This document shows positions 6,142 to 13,764 of a stretch of DNA of 15,776 nt, in pieces. The notes beneath the pieces are model-generated. The model searched no databases. It saw nothing but the letters and a program-made list of their open reading frames with translations, and was not told the origin of the DNA. The position numbers and the translations under genes were made by a program. Location of the stretch: positions 1-15,776 of the forward strand of contig JAXGTD010000103.1 of the NCBI GenBank assembly GCA_040775095.1, in the 5' to 3' direction. How positions within the stretch are numbered: the stretch's first letter is position 1; each line of letters begins with the position of its first letter. The DNA is from JAXGTD01 sp040775095 (GTDB taxonomy: Bacteria; Pseudomonadota; Gammaproteobacteria; Chromatiales; Chromatiaceae).

Positions 6142-7410
6142 TTGCCTATCATCGAGTCGATCGTCTCTCAACATGCGGAAGAGGCCGCCTTTCTCTGGCT
6201 GCTTCGCGATGCCGCTGTGGCCGCGCCGCACTATTCGCTGCAGGACCTGGCGGAGCTTGACGAGCGCGTGGAGGCGCACATCGACGGGCTGCGCGTTGCC
6301 GGAAGTGCCGGCTGGGCCTTCTGCGTCGAGGGACTGGCGTCGGAGGAGTCGGGCGAGGTCTTTGCCGCAGCCGTGATTGCGTTGGAAGGAGAGCACTTCG
6401 GTCGCATCCAGGAGGTCTATCGGGCGGTATTGGCGGCACCGGAGAGCGCGCGCGGACTGGTCGCGGCCTTGGGCTGGATCACCCCCGAGCGACTCCATGG
6501 CAAGGTTGCCGGGCTGTTGTCGTCGGAGTCGCCGTTGTGGCGGCGCATCGGTATCGGAGCCTGCGCGGCCCATCGGGTCGATTGCGGGGATCATCTCGCC
6601 GAGGCGATCGAGGACGTTGACCCGGCACTGCGGGCCCGGGCGTTGCGGGCCGCCGGCGAGATTGCCAGGCTGGATCTGCTGCCACGGATTCGACGCCAGA
6701 TCGCATCCGCGCACCCGCAATGCGCCTTTTGGGCGGCGTGGTCCGCGTTGCTGCTCGGAGACCGCGGCGACGCCCTGGCCGCCTTGAAGCGCCTTGCCGT
6801 CTCCGAGCCGGCCTGTTCGGAACGGGCACTGCAAACGCTGTTGCGCGCGCTGCCGCCGCGGGAGGCTCAGGGATGGCTCAAGGGGCTGGCCCATGACTCG
6901 ACGCGCCTGCGCGACCTGATCAGGGCGTGCGGGATTGCGGGAGACCCGGTCTATGTTCCATGGCTGATCAAGCAGATGTTCGCGGCGCCCGTCTGGGCCC
7001 GGGTCGCCGGTGAATCCTTCAGTCTGATCACCGGCGTCGATCTGGCCGCCGCGGATCTGGATGGCGAGCGGCCAGCCGATTTTGAGTCGGGGCCAAGCGA
7101 GCGTCCAGAGGATCAGGATGTCGCAATGGATCCGGATGACGACCTACCCTGGCCAGACCCCAAGCGACTCCAGGCATGGTGGGGCGAAAACGCCGCGCGA
7201 TTCGATCCGGGCTCGCGCCACCTCGCCGGCAAACCCGTCAGCGAAGGCCATTGCCGCGATGTCCTCCGTCACGGCCTGCAGCGGCAGCGCATCGGCGCGG
7301 CGTTGGAACTGGCGCTGATGCACCCGCGCGAGCCGCTGTTCGAGACCCGTGCCCCGGCCCGGAGGCAGCAGTCGCAACTTGGCAATGCCGCTGCAGACCC
7401 TGCGCGTTAG
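6142..7410 (+). CDS. TIGR02270-type HEAT-like repeat protein, T6SS-associated
   Basis: A protein of about 422 aa of the uncharacterised TIGR02270 family, which recurs in type VI secretion accessory loci; its biochemical role is unknown. Recognisable features are the opening SQHAEEAAFLWLLRD, then HYSLQDLAELDERVEAHIDGL, a central run of helical HEAT-like repeats (about 80-260), an acidic linker leading to DLPWPDP with the WWGENAARFDPGSRH block, and the C-terminal ALELALMHPREPLFE. I chose TTG 6142 because GGAGGG (6127-6132) lies 9 nt before it and the family homology begins there; in-frame starts further upstream (to 5803) would add about 113 Arg-rich residues. It is soluble, with no signal peptide. 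It faces the minus-strand chaperone genes tail to tail, so it is transcribed separately from them. Confidence 0.8.
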   Translation: MPIIESIVSQHAEEAAFLWLLRDAAVAAPHYSLQDLAELDERVEAHIDGLRVAGSAGWAFCVEGLASEESGEVFAAAVIALEGEHFGRIQEVYRAVLAAPESARGLVAALGWITPERLHGKVAGLLSSESPLWRRIGIGACAAHRVDCGDHLAEAIEDVDPALRARALRAAGEIARLDLLPRIRRQIASAHPQCAFWAAWSALLLGDRGDALAALKRLAVSEPACSERALQTLLRALPPREAQGWLKGLAHDSTRLRDLIRACGIAGDPVYVPWLIKQMFAAPVWARVAGESFSLITGVDLAAADLDGERPADFESGPSERPEDQDVAMDPDDDLPWPDPKRLQAWWGENAARFDPGSRHLAGKPVSEGHCRDVLRHGLQRQRIGAALELALMHPREPLFETRAPARRQQSQLGNAAADPAR

Positions 7411-7672
7411 GCCGTCGTCGAGTTGGTACTGCTCGCCCCGTGCCCGGCCGGCGTCGAAGCGAACGAGCAGGTTGCCGTTCCGTTCGCGGTCGATGTATTC
7501 CCTATACCCTGGACGAATGGGGATCGCTGGAGGGTGTGACCTGACGCCATCCGGGGACCTGATGCCGATGACGACCTTGCGTTTGTCGGTCGCTCATGCG
7601 GCGCTGCCTCGGACCATGCCCTCGGCAGCGTCCAGCGGTTGCGTGCGGCTCGACGGCCGCGCGCCAGAGCGG
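7411..7672. other. Intergenic region between convergent genes, with a hairpin and a coding-like fragment
   Basis: This 262-bp stretch separates two convergent genes. A 7-bp inverted repeat, CGCTGCC (7602-7608) and GGCAGCG (7624-7630), lies about 40 nt past the zinc-ribbon gene stop and may mark its 3' end, without a T-run. On the minus strand a frame open from 7593 down into the TIGR02270-type gene reads like protein (for example GYREYIDRERNGNLLVRFD) but has no start codon in this region. It may be a decayed gene fragment. Confidence 0.4.
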
Positions 7673-7915
7673 CTATCTGCAAGCCTTGCTTAGCGCGAGC
7701 AGGCTTGTGGCGAGCGGGCTGCGACGCAGCGAGAGCGCGTGGCGCAGATGATGGGCCGCCGCGTCGGCGTCGCCGTCAGCCAGGCGTGAGAGGCCGCGGA
7801 CGAGGACCGCGTCGGCCGCGTGCTCGATTTGCCGCAGCCGGGCGAGATCGATGCCGCAGCGACGACAGGTGGGAGCGTCGTCGAGGCGGGCGCGGCAGTT
7901 GGGGCAGCGGTCCAT
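7673..7915 (-). CDS. Small zinc-ribbon protein with TPR-like tail
   Basis: An 80-aa protein. Residues 1-24 form a four-cysteine zinc ribbon (C4-x2-C7 and C17-x2-C20), and residues 26-75 form Ala/Leu-rich helices resembling one or two TPR units (SRLADGDADAAAHHLRHAL). Its ATG shares one base with the TGA of the Hsp70 gene upstream (TGATG), so translation is coupled and the product is probably made in step with Hsp70. It could be a scaffold or client adaptor; zinc ribbons also occur in some J-type co-chaperones, but there is no J domain here. Not assigned to a named family. It is the last gene of the minus-strand unit. Confidence 0.75.
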   Translation of the reverse strand: MDRCPNCRARLDDAPTCRRCGIDLARLRQIEHAADAVLVRGLSRLADGDADAAAHHLRHALSLRRSPLATSLLALSKACR

Positions 7916-9642
7916 CAGGACTCCAGATAGAAGATCAGATCGGTGAGCTGTTCTACCGCTTGCCGCAAGGCCGACTCATCACCGCTGTCGACCGCATCAC
8001 GCACGGCCTCGATGTGGTCCACGAGGTCTTCCTTGTCCTCGCTGCCAGCCTGGTCCATGAGACGCTCGGCCTTTTCGATCAGCGCCTTGGCCTGAACGGC
8101 CTCGCGCTGTTCGTTGCCGATTGCTTCCGCTTCGCCCTCAATCAGAGCGCCGAGACGCTCGCGTGCCGCGGACATCTGTTCTTGCTCGAAACGAGCGGTG
8201 GCGTTGTCGATGGTGATGTGCTTTTCGAGCCCGGTGCGCTTTTCGCGCGACGTCACCTTGAGGATGCCGTTGACGTCGAGCGAGAACGTGGTGACGATGG
8301 TGTTGCCCGCTGGAACATCGCTCAGCCCTTCGATGCGGAACGACCCGATCTCGGAGTTGTTGAGCGCGTCCGGATCCTCGCCCTGGTAGACCCGGACATC
8401 GATGGCGGGCTGGCCGTCGTCGATGGTCTGGAATGCCTCGCTCTTGGTCACCGGGATCGGGGTGTTCTTGCGGATCAGCGGGATGAAGCAGTAGGGATAC
8501 GGCTGGCCGTTGAGGAGGCTCAGCGCGCTGGTGCCAAAGGTGTAGGGCGTGATGTCGACCAGAACCTTGGAGACCTTCTCGCCAGCGATCACGGCGGCCT
8601 GGATGGCGGCCCCGGCGGCGACACAGAGGTCTGGATTGAGCTCATTGCGGGGTTGCATGCCGAGCAGTTCCTCGAGTCGTTGCTGGATCATTGGGGTACG
8701 CGTTGCACCGCCCACCAACAGCACCTCGCTGAGATCCGCGATGGCGAGTCCGGCGCCTTCCAGCGCGGTATGCACCGCATCCAGGGTCTCTTCGATGAAT
8801 GGGCCAATCATTTCCTCGTAGTCGCCGCGGTCCAGCTCGAGGGACAGATGCACCGGCTTGCCGTCTTGCTCGAGCAGATACTCCTCCTCGACGTTGGCGA
8901 AGGGTGCATCGCTGAGCGCGATCTTGGCGGCCTCCGCCACGCGGCCGATGCGGGCCATCGCCACGGCATTCTCGGTGGGGTCGGCGCCCTGGTCGCGCAG
9001 GCGGGCGACGAGATGCTCGACGATCCTGGCGTCGAAGTCGTCTCCGCCCAGGTGGTTGTTACCGTGGCTGGCGAGCACCTCCGTGACGTCCTTGGCCAGT
9101 CGTACCACGGAGACATCGAAGGTGCCGCCGCCGAGGTCGTACACCAGGATGTTTTTCGCCTCACCGTGCTCGACCTCGTAGGCCAACGCGGCGGCGGTGG
9201 GCTCGTTGATGATCCGTGCGACCTCCAATCCTGCCAATGCGCCGGCATCGCGCGTCGCCTGGCGCTGGGCGTCGGAGAAGTAGGCTGGGACCGTGATGAC
9301 GGCCTTCGTGATGGTCTCGCCGAGTTGCTCCTCGGCCGCATGCTTGAGCCGCCGCAGGATCAGCGCTGAGATCTCCTGGGGGCTGTAGGCCGTGGCGCCG
9401 ATGGAGAGCATGGTGTCCTCGCCCATGTGCCGTTTGACGGAGCGGATGGTCCGCTCCGGGTGCAGGGCATATTGATTGCGGGCGGAGTGACCCACTAGGA
9501 GCGCGCCGTCGTCGGCCAGTCCGACGACGGACGGCATGATCTCACCGCCGTCGACGGGTAGGATGCGCGCGCGCCCGTCCTTGACGACTGCAACCTCGGA
9601 GTTGGTGGTGCCGAGGTCGATGCCGATGATGGTTTCGTTCAT
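7915..9642 (-). CDS. Divergent Hsp70 (DnaK-like) chaperone
   Basis: A 575-aa Hsp70 ATP-dependent chaperone. Phosphate-1 motif IGIDLGTTN is at residues 6-14. VITVPAYFSDAQRQATRDA and NEPTAAALAY follow, then phosphate-2 motif VYDLGGGTFDVSVV and the adenosine motif VLLVGGATRTPMIQ. The interdomain linker is KVLVD (359-363), shorter than the usual DVLLLD, and the next block is DITPYTFGT in place of DVTPLSLG. The substrate-binding domain has an unusual Tyr/Pro stretch (NGQPYPYCF) before IRKNTPIPV. The lid is short and the protein ends YLES, without an EEVD-type tail. It is about 60 residues shorter than housekeeping DnaK, so this is a specialised paralogue. ATG 9642 is chosen because the family motif starts there; a GTG at 9708 would add 22 unlikely residues, and no clear Shine-Dalgarno is seen for either. 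It lies 78 nt after grpE. Confidence 0.95.
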   Translation of the reverse strand: MNETIIGIDLGTTNSEVAVVKDGRARILPVDGGEIMPSVVGLADDGALLVGHSARNQYALHPERTIRSVKRHMGEDTMLSIGATAYSPQEISALILRRLKHAAEEQLGETITKAVITVPAYFSDAQRQATRDAGALAGLEVARIINEPTAAALAYEVEHGEAKNILVYDLGGGTFDVSVVRLAKDVTEVLASHGNNHLGGDDFDARIVEHLVARLRDQGADPTENAVAMARIGRVAEAAKIALSDAPFANVEEEYLLEQDGKPVHLSLELDRGDYEEMIGPFIEETLDAVHTALEGAGLAIADLSEVLLVGGATRTPMIQQRLEELLGMQPRNELNPDLCVAAGAAIQAAVIAGEKVSKVLVDITPYTFGTSALSLLNGQPYPYCFIPLIRKNTPIPVTKSEAFQTIDDGQPAIDVRVYQGEDPDALNNSEIGSFRIEGLSDVPAGNTIVTTFSLDVNGILKVTSREKRTGLEKHITIDNATARFEQEQMSAARERLGALIEGEAEAIGNEQREAVQAKALIEKAERLMDQAGSEDKEDLVDHIEAVRDAVDSGDESALRQAVEQLTDLIFYLES

Positions 9643-9720
9643 GGTTTGTGGTTGCAAGATGTTGGAATGCAGGAAGAACGCTGTTTGAGAAAGAACGCGT
9701 TGCCGCACCGGGGTGCCGCG

Positions 9721-10392
9721 TCAGTCCATGGCGTGCTTGTTGACGATCACCTCGGCGAGCCGCAACAACCGGTCACCGCGTAGATAGCCGGTACGGGTCT
9801 CGTCGACGACGCGATTGGCAGGCTGAGCTGGATCCTCGACGGTGTCCACGGCGCGCATGACGAGAGGATCGAAGGGCTGGCCAATGCTCGTGATGGGATG
9901 GACATTGCGCCGGGCGAGGCTTTCGTCGAGACGGCGCAGGTTCATCGCCATGCCGTCCGCCATATGCTCGACGAACGCCTTCGCACCGCCGCGTCGCGCC
10001 AGCCAACCGGGGCGATAGCCCGCGGCATGCGCCTGCCCCGGGAGCAGGCGGTCGCGCAGATCGATGAGCTCGAGCAGCAGCGCGCGCTCTGCCTCGGCGA
10101 TGCCGGTCTGCTCGCGGCGACGCTGCTCGGCCAACTCTGCGCGCAGTTGGGCATTGGCCTGCTGTAACGCGTCGAACAACTCGCGGAACTGCTCCAGCGC
10201 GCCCTTGATCTGGCGCGACTCCAGCTTGACCTCGTTCTTCAGAGCGGCCAACTCCGAGAACAATGTGAACAGGTCCGGGATGTCGGGTGCGTCATCGGTC
10301 GCCGCGACGGCGTCCAGGTCGGCGTCGTCGAGCCCATTCAGCCAGGCGCGCAGATCGTCGAGCAGCCGATTCCTGTCGAGATCCAGGCTCAC
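9721..10392 (-). CDS. GrpE-family nucleotide exchange factor
   Basis: A 223-aa GrpE homologue, which would exchange ADP for ATP on the neighbouring Hsp70. The N-terminus (1-45) is acidic. Residues about 48-112 form a Glu/Gln/Arg-rich coiled coil (ALKNEVKLESRQIKGALEQF), the dimer stalk. The C-terminal beta domain (163-223) holds the family signature IGQPFDPLVMRAV and ends TRTGYLRGDRLLRLAEVIVNK, matching GrpE's GY-x-NGR...RAAMVTVAK region. A long Arg/Gly-rich insert (about 120-160) lies between stalk and beta domain. It starts with GTG at 10392, overlapping the J-protein stop as GTGA, hence translational coupling. The divergence from housekeeping GrpE fits a dedicated partner for the divergent Hsp70 downstream. 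Confidence 0.9.
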   Translation of the reverse strand: MSLDLDRNRLLDDLRAWLNGLDDADLDAVAATDDAPDIPDLFTLFSELAALKNEVKLESRQIKGALEQFRELFDALQQANAQLRAELAEQRRREQTGIAEAERALLLELIDLRDRLLPGQAHAAGYRPGWLARRGGAKAFVEHMADGMAMNLRRLDESLARRNVHPITSIGQPFDPLVMRAVDTVEDPAQPANRVVDETRTGYLRGDRLLRLAEVIVNKHAMD

Positions 10393-10700
10393 GATTCGCC
10401 CCGCAGTAGGGATTTCAGGCTCTCGAGGCTCGGGCGCCGGGGTGGGCCCGCCGGTGCAGCCCGTTGGAGTATGTCCTCTGGGGTCGGAGGTGTGGTATCG
10501 AACAGGGCGAAAGCGACTCGGTCGCGATGGGTGCGGATCTTCTCATAGGCGCCGCGCAGGGTCTGGAATTGCATCGGGTCTTGATCGGGTGGCGAGCGGC
10601 GGATGCCGGCCAGATAGGCGGCCTCGATGGCTCGGTCGTCGGCATCGTCGGAGACCCCGAGGATGAGATATGGGTCAGTCATCTGGGCATTTCGGTTCAT
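10389..10700 (-). CDS. J-domain protein with degenerate HPD motif
   Basis: A 103-aa protein with an N-terminal J domain (about residues 9-68: DPYLILGVSDDADDRAIEAAY in helices I and II, then FQTLRGAYEKI in helix III). Aligned without gaps to a typical J domain, the HPD tripeptide becomes P37-P38-D39, so the catalytic His that triggers Hsp70 ATP hydrolysis is absent. There is no Gly/Phe or zinc-finger region; the tail (70-103) is Pro/Ser-rich and ends SLKSLLRGES. The ATG at 10700 overlaps the TPR gene stop as ATGA. An alternative start is M7. It may tether Hsp70 or regulate it rather than stimulate it, or it may use a modified contact with its own Hsp70. Confidence 0.85.
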   Translation of the reverse strand: MNRNAQMTDPYLILGVSDDADDRAIEAAYLAGIRRSPPDQDPMQFQTLRGAYEKIRTHRDRVAFALFDTTPPTPEDILQRAAPAGPPRRPSLESLKSLLRGES

Positions 10701-13258
10701 GTGTCTTTGTCCGGATCGAAGAGATCGAACAGTTCGGGCTGGTCATTGCGGTTTCGCATCCGCGGATTGTTTGGACCGGGGCGTGGCTTCGATCGGGGGC
10801 CGCCTCGCCTTGGGCCAGGCGCGTCGCCGGACGGATCGAAATCACCGCTGGGATCGGTCGTGATCGACTCGATCAGCTCACGGAACCGGGCCGCGCCGAG
10901 GGAGTCTCGCAGCTGCCTTAGCGCCAATCCCATGGGATGATTCGTCTCCAGCAGCGCCTCGATGCCGGGCACCCCGAGTGAGCCGATGAGCTGCTCGAAC
11001 ATGGCGATGGGGCCGAGGTCTAGCACCTCGTCCTCGTCCATGCCAAAGGGATTAATGAATCCCCCGCGCCGTTCGAATGGAGAGCTGAAGCTCTCCCGCA
11101 GCTCGGTCAACCGGTGCAGCACACGTGTGTCGCCCAGATCGCGTGCCCGATCGATGGCATCCTCGAGACGTCGCAGCTCCGTGCGGCTCGGGCGCTGGAA
11201 CGGATGATCCGCGTGGGCGGCCTCGACGGCATGGAGCTCAAACACGGGCTCGCCTTTCCATCGCTTCAGTGCGGCCTCGGCGAATGCGCGGCGGACGCTC
11301 TCGAGCCTGGCGCGCAGCAGGGTCTCGCAGGCCGATTCACACTGCGCCTTGTCCAGAGGAAGGATCGCCGACGCCCGCAGGGGCTTGGCAAAGAGCTCGC
11401 CGATCTCCAGCGGTAGCATGCCGCCGCCGTCGAGGTACAGGCGCAGTCGTTCCAGGAAGCCGCGCAAGTCGGCCAGGTCCGGACTCGGGAACCTAGCAAG
11501 CCCGAGCTGTCTGAGCAGGTCGCGCATGGGGCGCCGCTGATGGTGTGATTCCAGCCCGATGACCAGCCGGGCGGTCAGCCCATTGCCCAGCCGTTCGGCG
11601 ATCCTGCGCAGCGCCTCGTTGCCGGCCTTGAGGTCTTGTTGCCGGGTTGCAAAGGCCGTGACCAGCTCGATCTGCTCGGTCTGCGCTTCACCCCGGACCC
11701 ATTCGCGGGCCTCCTGTAGGGCCTTATGCGCGAGATCGGGGCGCCGGTTCACGAGGCTTTTGCGCGCATGGGCGAGATGCGCCGACACCAGGCGCAGCCG
11801 GACCCCGCTGTTGATCGGATCGATCGCGAGCATGGTCCGGGCAATCCCCGCGGCCTTTTTGAAGGCCCCGCCGGCGAGCGCGGTCTCGATGGCGACGGTG
11901 AGGACCTGCTTGTCCTCGGGCCAGCGTGTCTGCGCGTCCTTGAGCAGCGCGCGGGCCTCCTTGAGCGTCTTGGTCTTGATCCGGTAGCGGATCAGGCGCA
12001 GGTAGCTCTCCCGGTCGTCCGGGTCGAAGCTGAGGCTCCGTTCCAACTTCTCGGCGGCCTCTTCCGCAAGGTCGCGGGACTCGGTATTCCCGTCGCCGTG
12101 CCGGAGGAGGTCGAGCACGCGGTCGGGGCGTCGAAGCATCAGGGCGATGCGCAGGGCCGCGTCGCCATTTGACTGGGCCTTGGTCTGGGGTATCAGCGCG
12201 TCCGCGCAGTCCGTCCAGTCCTCCAGCATGTCCCAGGGGTCGTGGTCTCGTTCCGCACTCCAGGCGGCCAGCAGCCTGAAATCATCAGGGTTGATGGTGA
12301 TGCGGCGGATCTCGTTGAGCCATCCCTGATTGTCCGGAAAGCCCGGCAGCAGCAACCGCAGCCCGCGCGAGTGGACCCACTCTTCGCCAAGCGGCTCGCG
12401 CTGGCGGTGCATGAGCCTGAGCAGCTCTTTGTGTGACACCGGATGGCCCAGGCGCTGGATCTCCTGCCAGAGCCGCTGCCGCTGCGTCGACCAGCCACGC
12501 AGTGCGCCGACCACCTGCCATGTCGCGCGGCCGGCGCCGCGCAGCGCCTCATCGATGCGCGACTCTGGGGCAAGGGCAAGCCTTGCCGCGTCGCGCAGGC
12601 GCACGAACGCGGACCCGTCGCCCACGCGCGCGAGCAGCCCTTCGGCCTCGCCTGGCGCATCGGGTAGCTTGAGCATGGCCCGAATGATCTGGACCAGATC
12701 GCGGTACGGCGAGCGAAATGGGATCGCGGCCAGGGATGCCGCCAACGCCGTGTCATCCTGTCCGGCGCAGAAGTTCGCGAGGATCGCCCGCGCGGCCGGT
12801 CCGTGCACGCGTACGCTGTCATCGTCGGGCAGCAGCTCCGCGATCGCGTCATTGCCGGCCAGATAATGGGCCGCCAGATGACGGTGCAGCACCGGTTGTG
12901 CACGCAGTTCCGGGCTACCCCGTAGTAGCCCCGCCAGCCTGTCGAGCTGGCCCAAATTCAGAAGCAGGACGGCGTGCTCGGGTGAGGCGGCGACCCCGTG
13001 CAGGGTTGCGCGGTTCTCCCACATCACCAGGGCCTCTTTCGCCATGCCCTTGGCCGCAAGCTGATCGGCGCGGGCCGCGTAGGCGGTCGCAAGACCGGCG
13101 GCGAGCGACGGATCGGCCGGGTTGTCCTTGAGCAACGCCTTGAAGGCGGCGACGGCCTCGCGGAGTCGGCCCGCGGACAGGTGTTCCCGCGCACCGTCGG
13201 GGTTGACCGGGGGCCGGGTCGAGTTGTTTGTCGAGGTTCGCTTGCGTTTCTTCGGCAT
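10697..13258 (-). CDS. Large TPR-type helical repeat protein
   Basis: An 853-aa soluble protein made almost wholly of helical repeats. A basic N-terminus (MPKKRKR) is followed by clear TPR units at about 23-95 (AREHLSAGRLREAVAAFKALL) and again at about 410-520 (KTLKEARALLKDAQTRWPED and following). The middle (about 150-380) is less regular, with Trp-rich patches. The C-terminus is disordered (Gly/Pro/Arg-rich, from about 800) and ends in an acidic-aromatic tail, ELFDLFDPDKDT. No enzyme motif is seen. TPR proteins bind Hsp70s or clients, so a scaffold or substrate-receptor role with the downstream J/GrpE/Hsp70 genes is likely but inferred. The start is uncertain: ATG 13258 or ATG 13273 (5 residues more); neither has a strong Shine-Dalgarno. 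First gene of the tightly coupled chaperone unit. Confidence 0.85.
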   Translation of the reverse strand: MPKKRKRTSTNNSTRPPVNPDGAREHLSAGRLREAVAAFKALLKDNPADPSLAAGLATAYAARADQLAAKGMAKEALVMWENRATLHGVAASPEHAVLLLNLGQLDRLAGLLRGSPELRAQPVLHRHLAAHYLAGNDAIAELLPDDDSVRVHGPAARAILANFCAGQDDTALAASLAAIPFRSPYRDLVQIIRAMLKLPDAPGEAEGLLARVGDGSAFVRLRDAARLALAPESRIDEALRGAGRATWQVVGALRGWSTQRQRLWQEIQRLGHPVSHKELLRLMHRQREPLGEEWVHSRGLRLLLPGFPDNQGWLNEIRRITINPDDFRLLAAWSAERDHDPWDMLEDWTDCADALIPQTKAQSNGDAALRIALMLRRPDRVLDLLRHGDGNTESRDLAEEAAEKLERSLSFDPDDRESYLRLIRYRIKTKTLKEARALLKDAQTRWPEDKQVLTVAIETALAGGAFKKAAGIARTMLAIDPINSGVRLRLVSAHLAHARKSLVNRRPDLAHKALQEAREWVRGEAQTEQIELVTAFATRQQDLKAGNEALRRIAERLGNGLTARLVIGLESHHQRRPMRDLLRQLGLARFPSPDLADLRGFLERLRLYLDGGGMLPLEIGELFAKPLRASAILPLDKAQCESACETLLRARLESVRRAFAEAALKRWKGEPVFELHAVEAAHADHPFQRPSRTELRRLEDAIDRARDLGDTRVLHRLTELRESFSSPFERRGGFINPFGMDEDEVLDLGPIAMFEQLIGSLGVPGIEALLETNHPMGLALRQLRDSLGAARFRELIESITTDPSGDFDPSGDAPGPRRGGPRSKPRPGPNNPRMRNRNDQPELFDLFDPDKDT

Positions 13259-13764
13259 GGGCAAAGTGGGCATAGGATGCGCGGGCCTGGGCCGCGCAGT
13301 ATAGCCCCATCCTCCAGCCTGTAGGACTTGACGGAGCAATCCTCACGGGGCGGGCGCGTATGCGTCGTTGGCCGGGCATGACTCCAGGTAGACACTGATT
13401 CCGGCCATTCATCGGCGAATCAGCTCACAATCCGAGAAACGCGATTCCCGGGGTGCGCCATCCATGGTCCGCACGGGAAACACGATCGATCGGCGCTTCC
13501 TTGGCGCGGTCGTGATCTCCCCAAGCGCCCTTGCGCCTCTCTCACCGACGCCGCTCTCCTGGATGCGGAGACGCGCCGGAGCGGCATTGGTTTGGATCAG
13601 ACGAGGATTTGCAAAGGCATCGGCGATCTGGACACCAGGTAAAGGCGCGGAGAGCGGGCACATCGGCGGGACCTCTTGGCCCTTTCACCGGCGGACAGCC
13701 CCTTGTGGGCCCTCATCAGCCGGGCCCTCTCGGGCTGGCGAGCGCTGCTCGGATCCTCGACAGG
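13259..13764. other. 506-bp gap between the spike-cap and chaperone genes
   Basis: No frame on either strand looks like a real protein: the longest minus frame (13409-13663, 84 codons) is Arg/Ala/Pro-rich with no good ribosome binding site, and the plus frames are similar. An imperfect hairpin lies at 13696-13737 (CAGCCC/GGGCTG with an inner GGGCCC/GGGCCC) about 30 nt past the DUF4150 gene stop; it may end the spike-gene transcript, though no T-run follows. A possible -10 box is at 13298-13303. Otherwise I see nothing. Confidence 0.5.
13298..13303 (-). promoter_or_regulatory. Possible -10 element for the chaperone unit
   Basis: On the minus strand TATACT (consensus TATAAT) lies 25-40 nt upstream of the two possible TPR-gene starts, giving a short leader. 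No good -35 hexamer is found at 16-18 nt, so this is a weak call. It would let the chaperone genes be transcribed independently of the spike genes. Confidence 0.25.

Noticed and set aside
7639..9369. 576-codon plus-strand frame opposite the zinc-ribbon and Hsp70 genes
   Set aside because: The minus-strand Hsp70 motifs are unambiguous; the plus frame is an antisense shadow.
13409..13663. 84-codon minus-strand frame in the gap before the TPR gene
   Set aside because: No Shine-Dalgarno, Arg-rich composition, no domain; overlapping frames on the other strand look equally good.
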